60,327 bases of DNA from Labyrinthula sp. Ha (GCA_015227615.1 JAALGZ010000091.1:1-60327), one strand, 5' to 3'; positions 1 to 10,754 are shown, counted from the first letter of the stretch. Program-made: numbers and translations. The notes: generated by a model from the sequence alone, not told the origin.

Positions 1-886
1 TATATTTCCTTCATTGGTCCATTTCACTTTTCGCGACACATCCGTTAGTATGCTCGCCTTCTTGCTCTCGATCCCCTAACTTCTTATCTTTTCCAGATGA
101 TGCATCACCGCTGCTCCCGAGGACGTATCTATCTTCGACATGTGCAACTCCAGTAGAACTTCTTCCGATAAATAGTTCATTATGGTTGCCTCTGTTAACC
201 CTAGCCCTTCCTGCACTACGGCTTTCTCCCATCTGCTAAACAGCAGTTGGAACTTATATATCTCATCCGCTTGAAGTCCTTTTAACATTGGTTTACCCGA
301 CATCTGGGTTTTGTTTAAACGGGCCTTCCCGACATCCAAGTCGCTTTCCTTTCTACCGTCTCCTCTTCGGGTTCCTCTTCTTTGAGATCCACCGAACGAG
401 TATTCGCTATGATCCGTTGAATTATCGTCATTCTGTTTATCCAGTCCATCTGTAACTTCTTCCTCATCAGTCCCAATAACTTCCTTATTTTTATGCTGTT
501 TTTCTGTTCTTTTTTGATTTTTATTTTGTTTTTCTAATATTTCGTCCCTTAACTGTGTCACCGCTTCGTGTACTATATCCGTTATTCCAGGTTTAAGGGC
601 CTCCACTAACTGAAGTATTAATTCCGATGTGACCAAACTGGTGGTTGGTATGCTAGCCATTGGGCCATAAGCATCCTGAACCTCTTCTTCCGTTTCTATT
701 TACTGTTCACTCCCCACGGAGTTCGTGTCTGAGCGTTCCGATTCTTGTCCTGTGGATCCCGTTCCTACTTGTTCATCCTCCCTAAAACGACCAACAGAGA
801 CTGCAGTTCCCTTTTCTTGGTCGGTTTCGCCCACCTCTGGGGGCGTCTCTCCTTGTAAACGTTTACTTTTGCGCATTCTCAGTAAT
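1..886 (-). mobile_element. Element A: 5' part of a Ty3-type element, Gag-like region
   Basis: This minus-strand coding region runs off the left edge of the window, so only the Gag part is visible. The first ATG is at 874-876. Residues around nt 130-290 (minus) read like the Gag core of element D at the right end of the window: 'LKGLQADEIYKF' here against 'LKTLDPSEVTKF' in D, each followed by a W/Y-E and a hydrophobic stretch. No zinc knuckle, protease or RT is inside the window. It is a fossil with at least a couple of breaks. The assignment to the B/C/D lineage rests on this Gag similarity and on a palindrome in the expected place; both are inference. Confidence 0.5.
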
Positions 887-1463
887 ATTCTTAAGAATTG
901 AATTTAATTTTAACCTTGTGCTCACTAAGAATGAAAAAACTTATTCGATTTGTTCTTTATCCCTTATCCCTTTTTTTATATCCTAATTCTTCTCTATATA
1001 TATCCCATTCCCGTATTTTTTGTCTCTCCTCCCGCTGTGTCTTATCTTCACCCTCCTACCTATACTGTTCCTTTGTGAACCTTTACTACTATCGTCCTTG
1101 TTTCGTTTGTATACCGAGAAAGGTCAACTCTTAGGCTTCGGTTTGTATGTTCTAGGAAAGCTGCTCGTTATTCTTTCAGATTCCTGGATAACACTCGTAA
1201 ATATGCAATGTAGCACGTTTCACAAATCTGTACCCTACCCATACATTTCGAACAATATGCAGCGGTCTAGCTCTAGCTTGCTAATTGTTGTAGCTAACGA
1301 TTAAATCTGTTTGTGGGGGATGGGGAACATTGATTAAGCAATATTTTTTCGACTATTTCATCAATTCAATTATCGATTAACTTATCAGAGCTCCACCCCT
1401 ATTGCATTAGGCTTATATTTTAGATGATTTGGTTTCATTCTTTCTGCGATAAAGTTACAGTTT
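887..1463 (-). repeat. Probable 5' LTR of element A plus flank
   Basis: This stretch lies directly upstream (in minus orientation) of the element A Gag region and has no convincing gene. A 12-bp perfect palindrome, ATTCTTAAGAAT, lies at 887-898, where B, C and D carry palindromes at their LTR/internal junction. A plausible LTR start would be the TGTTCC (minus) near 1331, but no second copy is in the window, so the boundaries are guesses. The right end, 1464-1468, is the CTACT target duplication of the copia element. Confidence 0.3.
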
Positions 1464-1477
1464 CTACTAGTCAGACA
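1464..1477 (+). repeat. Copia target duplication and first 9 bp of its 5' LTR
   Basis: CTACT at 1464-1468 is the target duplication matching 21680-21684. AGTCAGACA at 1469-1477 is the start of the copia 5' LTR. Its last four bases, GACA, are also the left copy of element B's target duplication (right copy at 9339-9342). Confidence 0.85.
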
Positions 1478-2163
1478 TATTGCGTTTATCGTGCGATTAA
1501 CTTATGTACGCTACACGTCCCAGGAAATTCAGCTGTTTTAATATAAATGTAAGCTTAAACTCTTCTTATAAAACAATTAACAATATATTCTTTCTTTCTT
1601 TCTCTTAAAAACTTTTCCTTATTACTTCTTCTTAACGGTTATATTACGCTAACTATTCCAAGCATATATGTATAATACATCATATTTCAACCTAATTCCA
1701 ATACCACACCATATATAATACATATACTAAAACCACTACTTAATGCTATTGCACCTCAATCGTGACTAACGATATCTCATCTCAAATTTATATCAACAAA
1801 TGTCACAATATGTAAATTCATAGCATAAGAACATCAGTGAACAAACCACCCCAGGGTCTCATCACGGGCGAGAACTATCATGAAATACGAATGCTAAAAG
1901 ACAGAAAATAAGGTTCCCAATTCACTCAAATCGATCATATCTCTTCAAAAACACATAAAAATCACCCACAAATGGTTCACAGCTCCTATAGGGACCTATT
2001 AAACACCGCCTGAACACCCAGTTTTCTTGGTGCAACAACATTTCACAATCAAACACACACCTTGTATACCAACACTTGATCCAAGACCAAAATATAACAA
2101 AAACACCACGTAATATCATATAAAGAAGCTGAATATTTTATAGGAATGTTAGCAGACGTTACA
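1478..2163 (-). repeat. Element B 3' LTR
   Basis: This 686-bp LTR is nearly identical to 8653-9338. In element orientation it begins TGTAACG and ends CGCAATA. The inner edge follows the polypurine tract. A 65-codon ORF present in both LTR copies is not credible as a gene. Confidence 0.9.
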
Positions 2164-2182
2164 CTGCCCCTTCAGCTTCCAA

Positions 2183-2725
2183 TTAAAGTTCATCTCCAAC
2201 CACTAACCATCCATTTCTTAAGTTATTTTTACGTCCAAATAATTCTAACTTGGTCGCATCTGACTCAAAATTACTCTCAATGAGCTCATAAAATTCAATT
2301 GGCTTCTGAGCGTTGCCAGAACGCTTACCATAAAACACTTCTTTACCAAAATTGCGTTGAATTAAAGTTTTTGGAAACGAATTATAAACTCCAATGATAC
2401 ACTCTTCAGTGCACTTCATTGTAACGTTTCCCAAAGTAGAAACGATTTTGTCCTTGCCATTTGTTTTTATCCAAACCAAACGACCTAGCTTCTTAACTCC
2501 ATTAGCTTCAAAAAGTTGTTCAACTACATGTTCTTTTCCTCTAATCACCCAGACAAAAATCATTGTGTTACTCATCACTCTCTTGAGATTCAAGTTTACT
2601 ATGTCAAAATCCTTCATTACATTGTAATTAACAGCTGGACCTCTAACCGGGTCAGCTGAAAAAGTATACCAAGGTGGATCAACCACTATTACATCATATT
2701 TCTTATTGTGGCTAACCAAAAACTC
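2183..2725 (-). other. MT-A70 adenine methyltransferase domain at the C-terminus of element B Pol
   Basis: Family knowledge: MT-A70 enzymes (METTL3/IME4, METTL4) transfer methyl from SAM to adenine N6, with DPPW as the catalytic motif. Seen here: YDVIVVDPPW at the first strand, RGPAVNY after it (compare the substrate loop after DPPW), LVWIKTNG in the middle, EECIIGV, and a terminal block equivalent to the METTL3 end (KPIEFYELIE, KLELFGR, NGWLVVGDEL). The spacing fits a complete catalytic domain of about 180 residues. No RNA-binding CCCH finger is visible. Whether the target is RNA or DNA cannot be read from the sequence. Confidence 0.88.
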
Positions 2726-5700
2726 CTCAACTTTACCAGCATAAAAATATGACCCTTCAGGTATTTTCCAAAGATAAACAATAAAATTCAACTTTTCACT
2801 TTCCACTTTTACTAAATCATTTGTTTCACCTTCAGAAAATAATAAATCAGCTTTCTTAGTTGGCGTTAAAATATTCTGCGAAATTAAATCTTCTGCTTTG
2901 TATATTTCTTTTTCAACTTCCTTTTCACGTTTTTTAAGTTTTGACCATAGATTTTTTAAAGATAGTAAAGCTTCTTCTCGTGTTCCTGTTATTCTTGGGA
3001 AACTTCTCAGGTTCTTATTTTCATTAGACATCATTTCATCCATCATAATCTTAACACCCCCACTGTAAGTCAAATTGTAAACTTCAATAAAAAGAGACCC
3101 ATATTGTTTCTGATTCTCAACACTCTTTTTAGCATACTTCCATTTAAATAAATACTTCCTCAATAGCTTCATTCCTTCAGATAAAGGTTTCTTCTGCACA
3201 AAATAATCTTCACTTCTCCATCTTGAGTTATCTTGTCTCAAGGCAAATAGATCTAAATACAATCCATGGTAGATGTTTAGACTTTGTCTACCCACAGTTC
3301 TTTGTATTTTAGTATATATTTGTTGTTTACTTTTTCCAGGAATAAAAAGCTTCAGTTCTTCAAAGTTTCCAAAACCTCTGCTCAATAATCCGACTCTTAA
3401 TGATTGCAATTCAAATGTCGACCAATTCAGCCTATTCCAGTTACCTTTTTCATCAATAAATATTTTACCAAAAATAAGCTTCTCTTCAAAACTACTAACC
3501 TCATTCTCACTCATTGCAAAGACCTTCTTCTGCATCTCAATCTGTCCTAAGTATTCTGAGTCAGGGTATACTGTCATCAAAAAGTCCATCAACTGTACCG
3601 TCTCTAAAGACTTATTATCTCTGCAAAACTCAACAACAAGATAAGGTAAATCTTCAAAAATGGTAAGAGCTGGTTCAAAAGTATCATCATTCTCAGAAAA
3701 TCCCCTCCACCTACATAAAAACTTCAACTGTCCTTCATCATCTTTCACAAGCTTAATCAACTTATCCAACTCCAACTTACCTTTGTCCATTCTATATACC
3801 AAAGACGTAGCAGGACTAGGTAAAAAACCTATTGGAGCATAAGGTGCTAGTAACATAGAGTGACGAGTTTTCTTTTTACCATCCACATCTTGGATAACGT
3901 AAATGTGCTCACTGATGCATTCAATAACCTGATATGGTCCGCACCAGCGAGGCTTTAACTTGTCTCGTCTACCTTCTCCAGCTTCTTTTTCAGAAAGCCA
4001 AACAAACTCTCCTACTCCAAAGTAAATAGGTTTCAACTTTCCCCTCATATTCCTTCTCTTATTCACCTTCATCCTGTGCTCTAATCCACATTTATCAGCT
4101 TTAGCTTGTAACTCAATAATTTTCTGTCTTAAGTCCAAAGAAACTTCTTTCAATTTATTGTAATCCTGCTTCTCCATCTCTTTGTACACTGCCCCAAGCG
4201 GTGATCCATTCTTCCCTACACCAATCATGAGTTGCAACGGGCTCATCTCCATACCTCTACAAGTGAGTGGGCTTTGATTAATAAAAGCTTGGACCATTGG
4301 TAAAACATCTGGCCACTCTTCATCCCCCAAGCCCCACTCACTCACTATGGATCTAAGGTTTCTTAAGATAGTTTTATTCTGCACTTCTACCGCACCTGCG
4401 GTGTGGCTAACATAAGTAGCACTAAACTGGTGTGCACAACCAGACTTCTTTAAAAAGTGTTCCAAAACTTTCGAGGTAAAATGAGAACCCCTGTCTGTAA
4501 CTAAAGTAAAAGCAGGCAATAACTGAAAATGGGCATGCCAGTCCCATAAAATGCTAACTACTTTATCACTAGTAGCTTTATCGCAATACTTTAGAATAGT
4601 AGTTCTAGTAAGCGAATCTACTAAAGTTAAAATCCATCCTTTCTTATTAATGTATAAAAAATCTGACAGTAAGACCTCGCCAGCCTTACTGCCCCACGCT
4701 GTTACATTCAGCGGGCGTCTAATCACAAGACTAGGCTTTTGGCAATGCATACATTGTCGATGGAATACAATGATTGCCTTCTTAAATAAACTAAAAATAT
4801 CCTTCTCAAAATAATAGTTTTCTTTAATAAAATTGATTTCTTTCTTGACTGAAGAATGGTTGAATATAAAATGAGTGTGCATGATCACTAAAGGTAATAT
4901 ACTTTTTGTCACATACATCCTTCCTTCCATCTTCTTTACTACTTCTAGTTCAGGTATATCCCTTTTTTGAAACATCAAAATAAGTTTGTCATCAATTATT
5001 TCCCATCCTTTTCCAGCCAAGTCTAAACTACCAGCATGTCTGGGAGAAACATTCATCTCATCAATAACTCTCCAGAATTCTATTTCATCATCCTGATCCT
5101 CTGAATTAAAAATAGCTCTTTGAATAATAACCTCTTCGACTTCATCATGATATTTAGGGTTTAACCAGCGAGACAAACAGTCTGCTGGTATGTTTCTATA
5201 CCCTTCTAAGTGATAAGCCTGCAAGTTTATTTCCATAAAGTCAAGAGCCCAACGACTTAGTCTGGATCCATGAGATTTTAATTTAACCTCTCTAGGATTT
5301 ATAATGTTGACTAAGTTTTTATGATCTGTAAATAAGATCTTTTCCTTCGCGTTAAAACGTAAATAAAAGGGATATTTTTTGATAGCCATAAGGACTGGAA
5401 ACAACTCTTTGCACGAAATATGCCACTTGATTTGGGACCCGGTAAAACCACCCGAGTTTATTGCAATAACTCTGAAGTTAGATTTAAAAGGATCATAAAC
5501 ATCCACAGCTTCTGCACTTTGAGTAATAAAAAGAGAATAAAAAAACTCGCTAGCGTCTGTGAATAAATATATATTCTGCTCAGGGTCATAATATCCTATT
5601 GAACATTCCATGCTTCTCTTGATAGCTTCGATCATCTCAGTGTAGGCCATCTCCATTTCTTCATCCCAAATGATTTTAAGTTTCTTTTTCTCTAAGTTCC

Positions 5701-6397
5701 TCATCTTTCCTCCTATTTTATGTGAGCCTAGAACTATTTTTCTCATCCTACTAAACCCAGGAATAGTAGGAGAAATAAAGTTTGCTGTATAAATCAGCTG
5801 GGCTAACTCGTGTAAATACACAGGTTTAACCCTATTTAATAATCCTTTAGCGTAGTGTATGTCATATTTCCACCCATCTTTATCAAAACTTCTACCACAA
5901 AATACCAGGTTATTTGCAACAAGCTCACACTTGTCTATATTTAACCTTAGCTTCTTGCTCTGTATTTGACGTAAAAAACTTTCAACATTTGAATAAAGCT
6001 CGTTAATCGACTCCCCCATGATGATGGAGTCATCGATCCACTGTAGAGCTTTATGAGGCCAGAGACCAATAGGTGTTAAAACTTCACCTATTTGTCTCAT
6101 AGAAAAAAGACTCGGTGTATTACACCAACCCTGGGGTGCTCCTAAAAAGGAGTAGGCCATTCCCCAGGGGGTCGTAAAAGTAAAATATTGACCGGCTTGC
6201 TCTTCACAAGCAAGATAGTCAAAACCGCTCAAAAGGTCAAAACCTGCAAAAAACTTGTTCCCTCTAACACGATTCAACTGCAACTCTATTCTCGGGAGCG
6301 TATTATTAACCCTCTGGGTTATCTTATTCAGAGGTCTAAAATCAACGACCAATCTGAATCTCTTCGGTCCCTTCTTCGGAACCACCAACACTGACAT
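2183..6397 (-). CDS. Element B Pol: RT-RNase H-integrase-chromodomain-SANT-like-MT-A70
   Basis: The ORF encodes 1404 residues; residue 1 lies already inside RT, so expression depends on the overlapping gag frame. RT spans about 1-230, with the catalytic stretch reading QWIDD (119-123) instead of the usual YxDD. RNase H is about 270-410 (LFTDAS at 278-283). The integrase zinc finger is about 507-552 and the catalytic core has D579, D635 and E671. A chromodomain-like segment (about 872-923) contains WRGF. A Myb/SANT-like segment (985-1040) contains the conserved tryptophan and PGKS. After a coiled, lysine/glutamate-rich linker, an MT-A70 domain fills 1225-1404 with DPPW at 1240-1243 and a METTL3-like tail (QKPIEFYELIE, then LELFGRKNN). 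The stop is 19 bp from the 3' LTR. An ancillary enzyme in this position is not a standard part of Ty3 elements. Confidence 0.88.
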   Translation of the reverse strand: MSVLVVPKKGPKRFRLVVDFRPLNKITQRVNNTLPRIELQLNRVRGNKFFAGFDLLSGFDYLACEEQAGQYFTFTTPWGMAYSFLGAPQGWCNTPSLFSMRQIGEVLTPIGLWPHKALQWIDDSIIMGESINELYSNVESFLRQIQSKKLRLNIDKCELVANNLVFCGRSFDKDGWKYDIHYAKGLLNRVKPVYLHELAQLIYTANFISPTIPGFSRMRKIVLGSHKIGGKMRNLEKKKLKIIWDEEMEMAYTEMIEAIKRSMECSIGYYDPEQNIYLFTDASEFFYSLFITQSAEAVDVYDPFKSNFRVIAINSGGFTGSQIKWHISCKELFPVLMAIKKYPFYLRFNAKEKILFTDHKNLVNIINPREVKLKSHGSRLSRWALDFMEINLQAYHLEGYRNIPADCLSRWLNPKYHDEVEEVIIQRAIFNSEDQDDEIEFWRVIDEMNVSPRHAGSLDLAGKGWEIIDDKLILMFQKRDIPELEVVKKMEGRMYVTKSILPLVIMHTHFIFNHSSVKKEINFIKENYYFEKDIFSLFKKAIIVFHRQCMHCQKPSLVIRRPLNVTAWGSKAGEVLLSDFLYINKKGWILTLVDSLTRTTILKYCDKATSDKVVSILWDWHAHFQLLPAFTLVTDRGSHFTSKVLEHFLKKSGCAHQFSATYVSHTAGAVEVQNKTILRNLRSIVSEWGLGDEEWPDVLPMVQAFINQSPLTCRGMEMSPLQLMIGVGKNGSPLGAVYKEMEKQDYNKLKEVSLDLRQKIIELQAKADKCGLEHRMKVNKRRNMRGKLKPIYFGVGEFVWLSEKEAGEGRRDKLKPRWCGPYQVIECISEHIYVIQDVDGKKKTRHSMLLAPYAPIGFLPSPATSLVYRMDKGKLELDKLIKLVKDDEGQLKFLCRWRGFSENDDTFEPALTIFEDLPYLVVEFCRDNKSLETVQLMDFLMTVYPDSEYLGQIEMQKKVFAMSENEVSSFEEKLIFGKIFIDEKGNWNRLNWSTFELQSLRVGLLSRGFGNFEELKLFIPGKSKQQIYTKIQRTVGRQSLNIYHGLYLDLFALRQDNSRWRSEDYFVQKKPLSEGMKLLRKYLFKWKYAKKSVENQKQYGSLFIEVYNLTYSGGVKIMMDEMMSNENKNLRSFPRITGTREEALLSLKNLWSKLKKREKEVEKEIYKAEDLISQNILTPTKKADLLFSEGETNDLVKVESEKLNFIVYLWKIPEGSYFYAGKVEEFLVSHNKKYDVIVVDPPWYTFSADPVRGPAVNYNVMKDFDIVNLNLKRVMSNTMIFVWVIRGKEHVVEQLFEANGVKKLGRLVWIKTNGKDKIVSTLGNVTMKCTEECIIGVYNSFPKTLIQRNFGKEVFYGKRSGNAQKPIEFYELIESNFESDATKLELFGRKNNLRNGWLVVGDEL

Positions 6398-8556
6398 AGC
6401 AGTAGTTGGATTTTTATTCGGTAAATAATACCCGCCTTCTCCATATGAGCAATACGTTTATGTAAAAAGTCCTCCTGTTCTTGTCCTAACGGCAACTGCT
6501 TTTGAATCCCCACTCTTTCTCCTGGTATTAAATCACATCTTATTGGAGTAATAATAGAAAGTTGAGTCGAGCTCTCTGCATCACCAAAAGCTTTAAAGTT
6601 GCTTTCAAATAACTCCACAAACTTCGTTTTCCACGCAGGAGAGGAAGAAAAATGAACTACATCTATTGCCTCCACTTTGTCTCTAATCTTTGCGCGCATC
6701 CTATTATCATCACTCTGTCCACTTTTTGCAGCACCTAAACCTACATCAATATTCTCCACATCCATAAACTCCTCTTGCTCGGGAAAGTCTGCACCAAATA
6801 TATAAGGCGGTACCTTTAACGCATTCTTCGGAGCAGAATCATCCATTCCAGAGTAGAAGGATTTAACATTGATCATCTCACTTTCCTCTTCTCCTACATA
6901 ATCCAGAAACCATTTCGCAAACGTGGGTTTTTCCTCCATATTCTTCCCTTCTTCCATTCTTCTCTTCAGGGCACTAAAAGGGTCTAAGTTATATTTTGAC
7001 AGTATTTCATTTCCTAGGATTAGATCGTCCCACTCTTGGACGTCTAATATAAGGGCTTCAACCTCGTAAAAGACAAAACCGCGATGTCCATCTTGATCTA
7101 CCACAGTGATCTCTGGAAACTGTCCCACTTCCCAAACCGGATATATTGCACCTCCGGCGGCTTGAACCCTGAAGGGTTTCTCTAACTTCTTAACCCTACT
7201 GCAATGCTTCTTCAGGTTCCGATGAATAGTGCTTTTGAAGGCTCCAGAATCCAGCAAAGCTTTATACTTAGATCCATTTATATCAACCTCGATAATAGCT
7301 CTGTTTGATACCTCTTTCTTCTCCTTCACTTTCAAACACTTCCCTTTATTCTCTGCTACTTTTTCAGTTTCTCCATAACCTTTTACATTTCCTACTTTCA
7401 TTTTCTTAACAAGACCATTCATTTTATCACAATTTACAGATGGCATGCTTTGGCAACACCTGTAAGCTTTCGCTCCAAAAAGTTTTTCTGATTTCGTGGC
7501 AAGCACTTCGGCTTCTTGGACTCTTTTTGCTGATATCAACTCAGCTTCCTTCCTCTTCATATATTCATCCATCCGCTTCTTCAAAACTTCTTCACCCGGA
7601 TGGGGTTTAGCAGGTTCCCCTGCCTTCTTCTTATAACAATAGGGCTCTGTGTGCCCATATTCCCACTCATGTGTACACAAAAGAGGTGTACGCTTAATAT
7701 TCTGCGGCGGGTTTTGCTTCCTAACTACAGGCTTCTGCGACTTGACCACAAACCTCGTCTTCTTCATTGGCGTTTTTATTGTCGGACCTTTCTCCTTCTT
7801 CATAACCCTGGACTTCCTCGCGTAAGGCGGTGGCATACAGCCCATAACATAAGCCTTCAACGCAGTTCTATCCGCTGCTTTAAGTTCCGGTTTCAAAGTT
7901 AAATCATCCTCTCGGACCCACATAAAGTCCGGCATCAACTTCAAGATTGCTTTCGCAATGTCCTTAGGTTTTTTCTCTGCTTCAGGTGGAAGATAGGTTA
8001 AAACTTCCTCAACATCTTGAAATACTGCCTCTATCGCATCTTCTTCAATTATTTCAGTGTTGAACTTCACATACTTTTCAATAAGAGCTACTGCATTCGT
8101 CGCAGTCCTACTTCTTTCACTTCTGATCCTTTCCTTGATCGCTCCAATAATACTTTCGTTTGAATCAACAGTGCCAGCGTTACTTAACCTCTTAAAAACT
8201 TCTTCTCCTAACATTTCCTTCAAATAGATAAACTTCCTAGTACAGGGGTTGAGGCGCTCCACTTCATAAATGAACTTCTCCATGCTCTTCATATCAAGAT
8301 CTTCCAGCGTTGTGATCCTAGCATGACAACCTGCCATCCGACTCGTTAACATATTCATGCTCACCCTATTCTCTTCCGTCAACGTCTTAATAACCTCCCT
8401 GTTCCTATTCGTGATCTCTTCACTTCTCCTGGAGTTTCTCTCCTCCATTCTTATTAGCAGATCCTCTTGCCTCTTAGCGTTCCTCTCATCTAATCTTATC
8501 AAAATATCTTCAAACGCCTTGAACATCTGGTTCATATTAGCTTGTCTTTCGCTCAT
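6328..8556 (-). CDS. Element B Gag and aspartic protease ORF
   Basis: The ORF encodes 742 residues starting 96 nt downstream of the 5' LTR. The N-terminus is a charged coiled-coil-like stretch (1-90), followed by a helical Gag core (about 90-240) that shares blocks with element C's Gag (KKPKDIAKAI here, KKPKQIAKAI there, then MPDFMWVRE or LPEYIWVRE). A zinc-knuckle-like cluster is at 294-307 (C..HEWEYGH....C). The retropepsin domain has ALLDSGAFKS at about 433-442 and a DLILGNEIL block further on. The 3' end overlaps the pol frame by 70 nt, an arrangement usual for frameshift-expressed Ty3 elements. Confidence 0.85.
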   Translation of the reverse strand: MSERQANMNQMFKAFEDILIRLDERNAKRQEDLLIRMEERNSRRSEEITNRNREVIKTLTEENRVSMNMLTSRMAGCHARITTLEDLDMKSMEKFIYEVERLNPCTRKFIYLKEMLGEEVFKRLSNAGTVDSNESIIGAIKERIRSERSRTATNAVALIEKYVKFNTEIIEEDAIEAVFQDVEEVLTYLPPEAEKKPKDIAKAILKLMPDFMWVREDDLTLKPELKAADRTALKAYVMGCMPPPYARKSRVMKKEKGPTIKTPMKKTRFVVKSQKPVVRKQNPPQNIKRTPLLCTHEWEYGHTEPYCYKKKAGEPAKPHPGEEVLKKRMDEYMKRKEAELISAKRVQEAEVLATKSEKLFGAKAYRCCQSMPSVNCDKMNGLVKKMKVGNVKGYGETEKVAENKGKCLKVKEKKEVSNRAIIEVDINGSKYKALLDSGAFKSTIHRNLKKHCSRVKKLEKPFRVQAAGGAIYPVWEVGQFPEITVVDQDGHRGFVFYEVEALILDVQEWDDLILGNEILSKYNLDPFSALKRRMEEGKNMEEKPTFAKWFLDYVGEEESEMINVKSFYSGMDDSAPKNALKVPPYIFGADFPEQEEFMDVENIDVGLGAAKSGQSDDNRMRAKIRDKVEAIDVVHFSSSPAWKTKFVELFESNFKAFGDAESSTQLSIITPIRCDLIPGERVGIQKQLPLGQEQEDFLHKRIAHMEKAGIIYRIKIQLLLCQCWWFRRRDRRDSDWSLILDL

Positions 8557-8639
8557 AGCGATATACCTTCTTAAAAACTCCTCCGTTGTTTAAACTTCTT
8601 AAAATCTTCAAACAAATTAAAACTTCTGAATTAAACTTT

Positions 8640-8657
8640 CAATATTTCGAAATATTG
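8640..8657. repeat. 18-bp palindrome across the element B 5' LTR/internal junction
   Basis: CAATATTTCGAAATATTG is a perfect palindrome. The LTR boundary, set by target duplication and LTR comparison, is at 8653, so the inner part of the palindrome is the inverted image of the LTR's last bases. It occupies the place where a tRNA-complementary primer-binding site would normally begin. Elements C and D have equivalents. Confidence 0.8.
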
Positions 8658-9338
8658 CGTTTATCGTGCGATTAACTTATGTACGCTACACGTCCCAGGA
8701 AATTCAGCTGTTTTAATACAAATGTAAGCTTAAACTCTTCTTATAAAACAATTAACAATATATTCTTTCTTTCTTTCTCTTAAAAACTTTTCCTTATTAC
8801 TTCTTCTTAACGGTTATATTACACTAACTATTCCAAGCATATATGTATAATACATCATATTTCAACCTAATTCCAATACCACACCATATATAATACATAT
8901 ACTAAAACCACTACTTAATGCTATTGCACCTCAATCGTGACTAACGATATCTCATCTCAAATTTATATCAACAAATGTCACAAAATGTAAATTCATAGCA
9001 TAAAAACATCAGTGAACAAACCACCCCAGGGTCTCATCACGGGCGAGAACTATCATGAAATACGAATGCTAAAAGACAGAAAATAAGGTTCCCAATTCAC
9101 TCAAATCGATCATATCTCTTCAAAAACACATAAAAATCACCCACAAATGGTTCACAGCTCCTATAGGGACCTATTAAACACCGCCTGAACACCCAGTTTT
9201 CTTGGTGCAACAACATTTCACAATCAAACACACACCTTGTATACCAACACTTGATCCAAGACCAAAATATAACAAAAACACCACGTAATATCATATAAAG
9301 AAGCTGAATATTTTATAGGAATGTTAGCAGACGTTACA
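8653..9338 (-). repeat. Element B 5' LTR
   Basis: This 686-bp LTR is nearly identical to 1478-2163. Its outer edge is followed by the GACA duplication (9339-9342), which continues directly into copia LTR sequence. Confidence 0.9.
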
Positions 9339-9500
9339 GACACTAAGCAGTCAAGTGTACGACTCTCTCCATACTGACTGTTTACACTTTACATAGTTAT
9401 AATACAATATTACATTACTGCACAATTGGTACAACTTTACATAATACACTTTTACTAATACATAAGCACCGGAAACAACAGATAGTAAAACCTCAATATC
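9339..9500 (+). repeat. Copia 5' LTR, middle piece
   Basis: This piece matches the copia 3' LTR from position 6 to about 167 (21385 onward), differing at about five sites by eye. It begins with B's GACA duplication and ends with C's TATC duplication (9497-9500). Together with 1469-1477 and 16783-16915 it adds up to exactly 300 bp once duplicated target bases are removed. Confidence 0.9.
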
Positions 9501-9891
9501 TATTGAGTTTTTTCGTCCTTCTTATTTTCTCCAAGATAAGGACGTGCGCACCTGTAAGTAGTTAAGATAGCAGACTTAACAAAGTATGCTTAAAGTTAGT
9601 AGAAGTAAGTTTGTTCTCTTTCCCTTATAATTAGCCTCAAATATATCACGCAAAGTATTAGTTGATATTCTTCTTTTTACAACAATTAACTACTAACGGA
9701 TAAGTGTACCAACTTTTGTTGATGGAACCTACCGATATTTCACTAACTGGGTTCTCATATTTCAAAGAATACAAAACTAAGCACAAACTACAACTACAAA
9801 TACAACTTTTTGGCACTTAAGCCAACATCTTATAACACTTCTTAAACTACTATTCAAGGAAAGTCGTCTTCAAACTTATTTTACCTGAACA
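9501..9891 (-). repeat. Element C 3' LTR
   Basis: This 391-bp LTR pairs with 16388-16778. In element orientation it begins TGTTCAGG and ends ACTCAATA. Confidence 0.9.
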
Positions 9892-9921
9892 TCGCCCCCA
9901 CGACTTGTTCTTGAATGCAAA

Positions 9922-10712
9922 TTAAAATCCTAGCTCTTCTCCTACTGTGATCCATCCACTTCGAGTATTGTTATTACGACCAAATAACTCTAGCTTAATG
10001 GCATCATTTGCAAAGTTTCTTTCTACCATCTCATATAATTCGATGGGTTTTTGAGAATTTCCTGTTTTAATTCCAAATAAAATTTCTTTACCAAGGAATC
10101 TTCGAATCATTTTCCTAGGCAAATCTCCTTTCACACCCAATAAGCATTCCTCCGTACATGAACCTGTCAAGTTTCCTAATGTAGACGCAACTTTACCAGA
10201 AGGGGTCATCTTTACCCAAATGATCCGGCTCACAAACTTGATGTCATTATTTCTCATCAACTTTAAAGATACTTCTCGCTTACTAGCAATAGTTCAGACA
10301 AAGAATAAGATGTCTTCACCTAAATTGCTTAAAGGTAACGTCTCGATTTCAATGTCCGTCATTGTATTATATTCAATTTTCGGACCCCTGACTGGGTTAT
10401 CACTAAAGATGCGATAAGGATGATCAAGTATCACTACATCTGGTTTCAGCTTTACAATACCTAAAAAATCCAACACATTCATTCGCTTCACTATACTATT
10501 CTCAGGCCTTTCCATATATAAACCGTACATCTTAAAAGATTATTCGTCACCTTCCATAAATTCGGAGTTAAAGTCTTTGTAAAAGTAATATTTTTCTCAT
10601 CCCCAGAATCACTAAGTCTTCTCAATACCTTTCCTGCCTCTTCTACAAATTCTTGCACATCTTTCTTCCTATTAGCATAACTATTAATTAACGACAATAA
10701 AACCTCTCGCAA
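9922..10712 (-). pseudogene. Element C MT-A70 methyltransferase region (fossil)
   Basis: Minus-strand pieces in this interval align with the methyltransferase of element B block by block: an NPVRGPKIEYN segment (B has DPVRGPAVNYN), RIIWVKM, TLGNLTGSCTEECLLGV, GNSQKPIELYEMVE, and a LELFGRNNN...GW tail. The domain sits directly upstream of the polypurine tract, as in B and D. It is decayed here and cannot be active as it stands. Confidence 0.8.
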
Positions 10713-10754
10713 TCTCTTCGTAGATCCTTTCCATCTAGGGTATGAATTCCATTC

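Larger units (their letters stand above)
1478..9338 (-). mobile_element. Element B: Ty3-type retrotransposon with chromodomain, SANT-like and MT-A70 methyltransferase domains
   Basis: This minus-strand element is 7861 bp with 686-bp LTRs and GACA target duplications (1474-1477 and 9339-9342). It inserted nine bases into the copia 5' LTR. The LTR copies differ at about four positions by eye, so the insertion is young. Two long overlapping ORFs in different frames carry Gag-protease and RT-RNase H-integrase-chromodomain-SANT-MTase. Overlapping gag and pol frames are normal for Ty3-type elements that use frameshifting, so it looks whole or nearly so. A polypurine tract (minus GAAGGGGCAG) abuts the 3' LTR at 2164-2173. 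The leader between 5' LTR and first ATG is about 96 nt. Confidence 0.9.

Noticed and set aside
1922-2119. 65-codon ORF repeated at 9097-9294
   Set aside because: It lies inside both LTRs of element B and is identical because the LTRs are. It has no coding features and opens against LTR orientation expectations only by chance.
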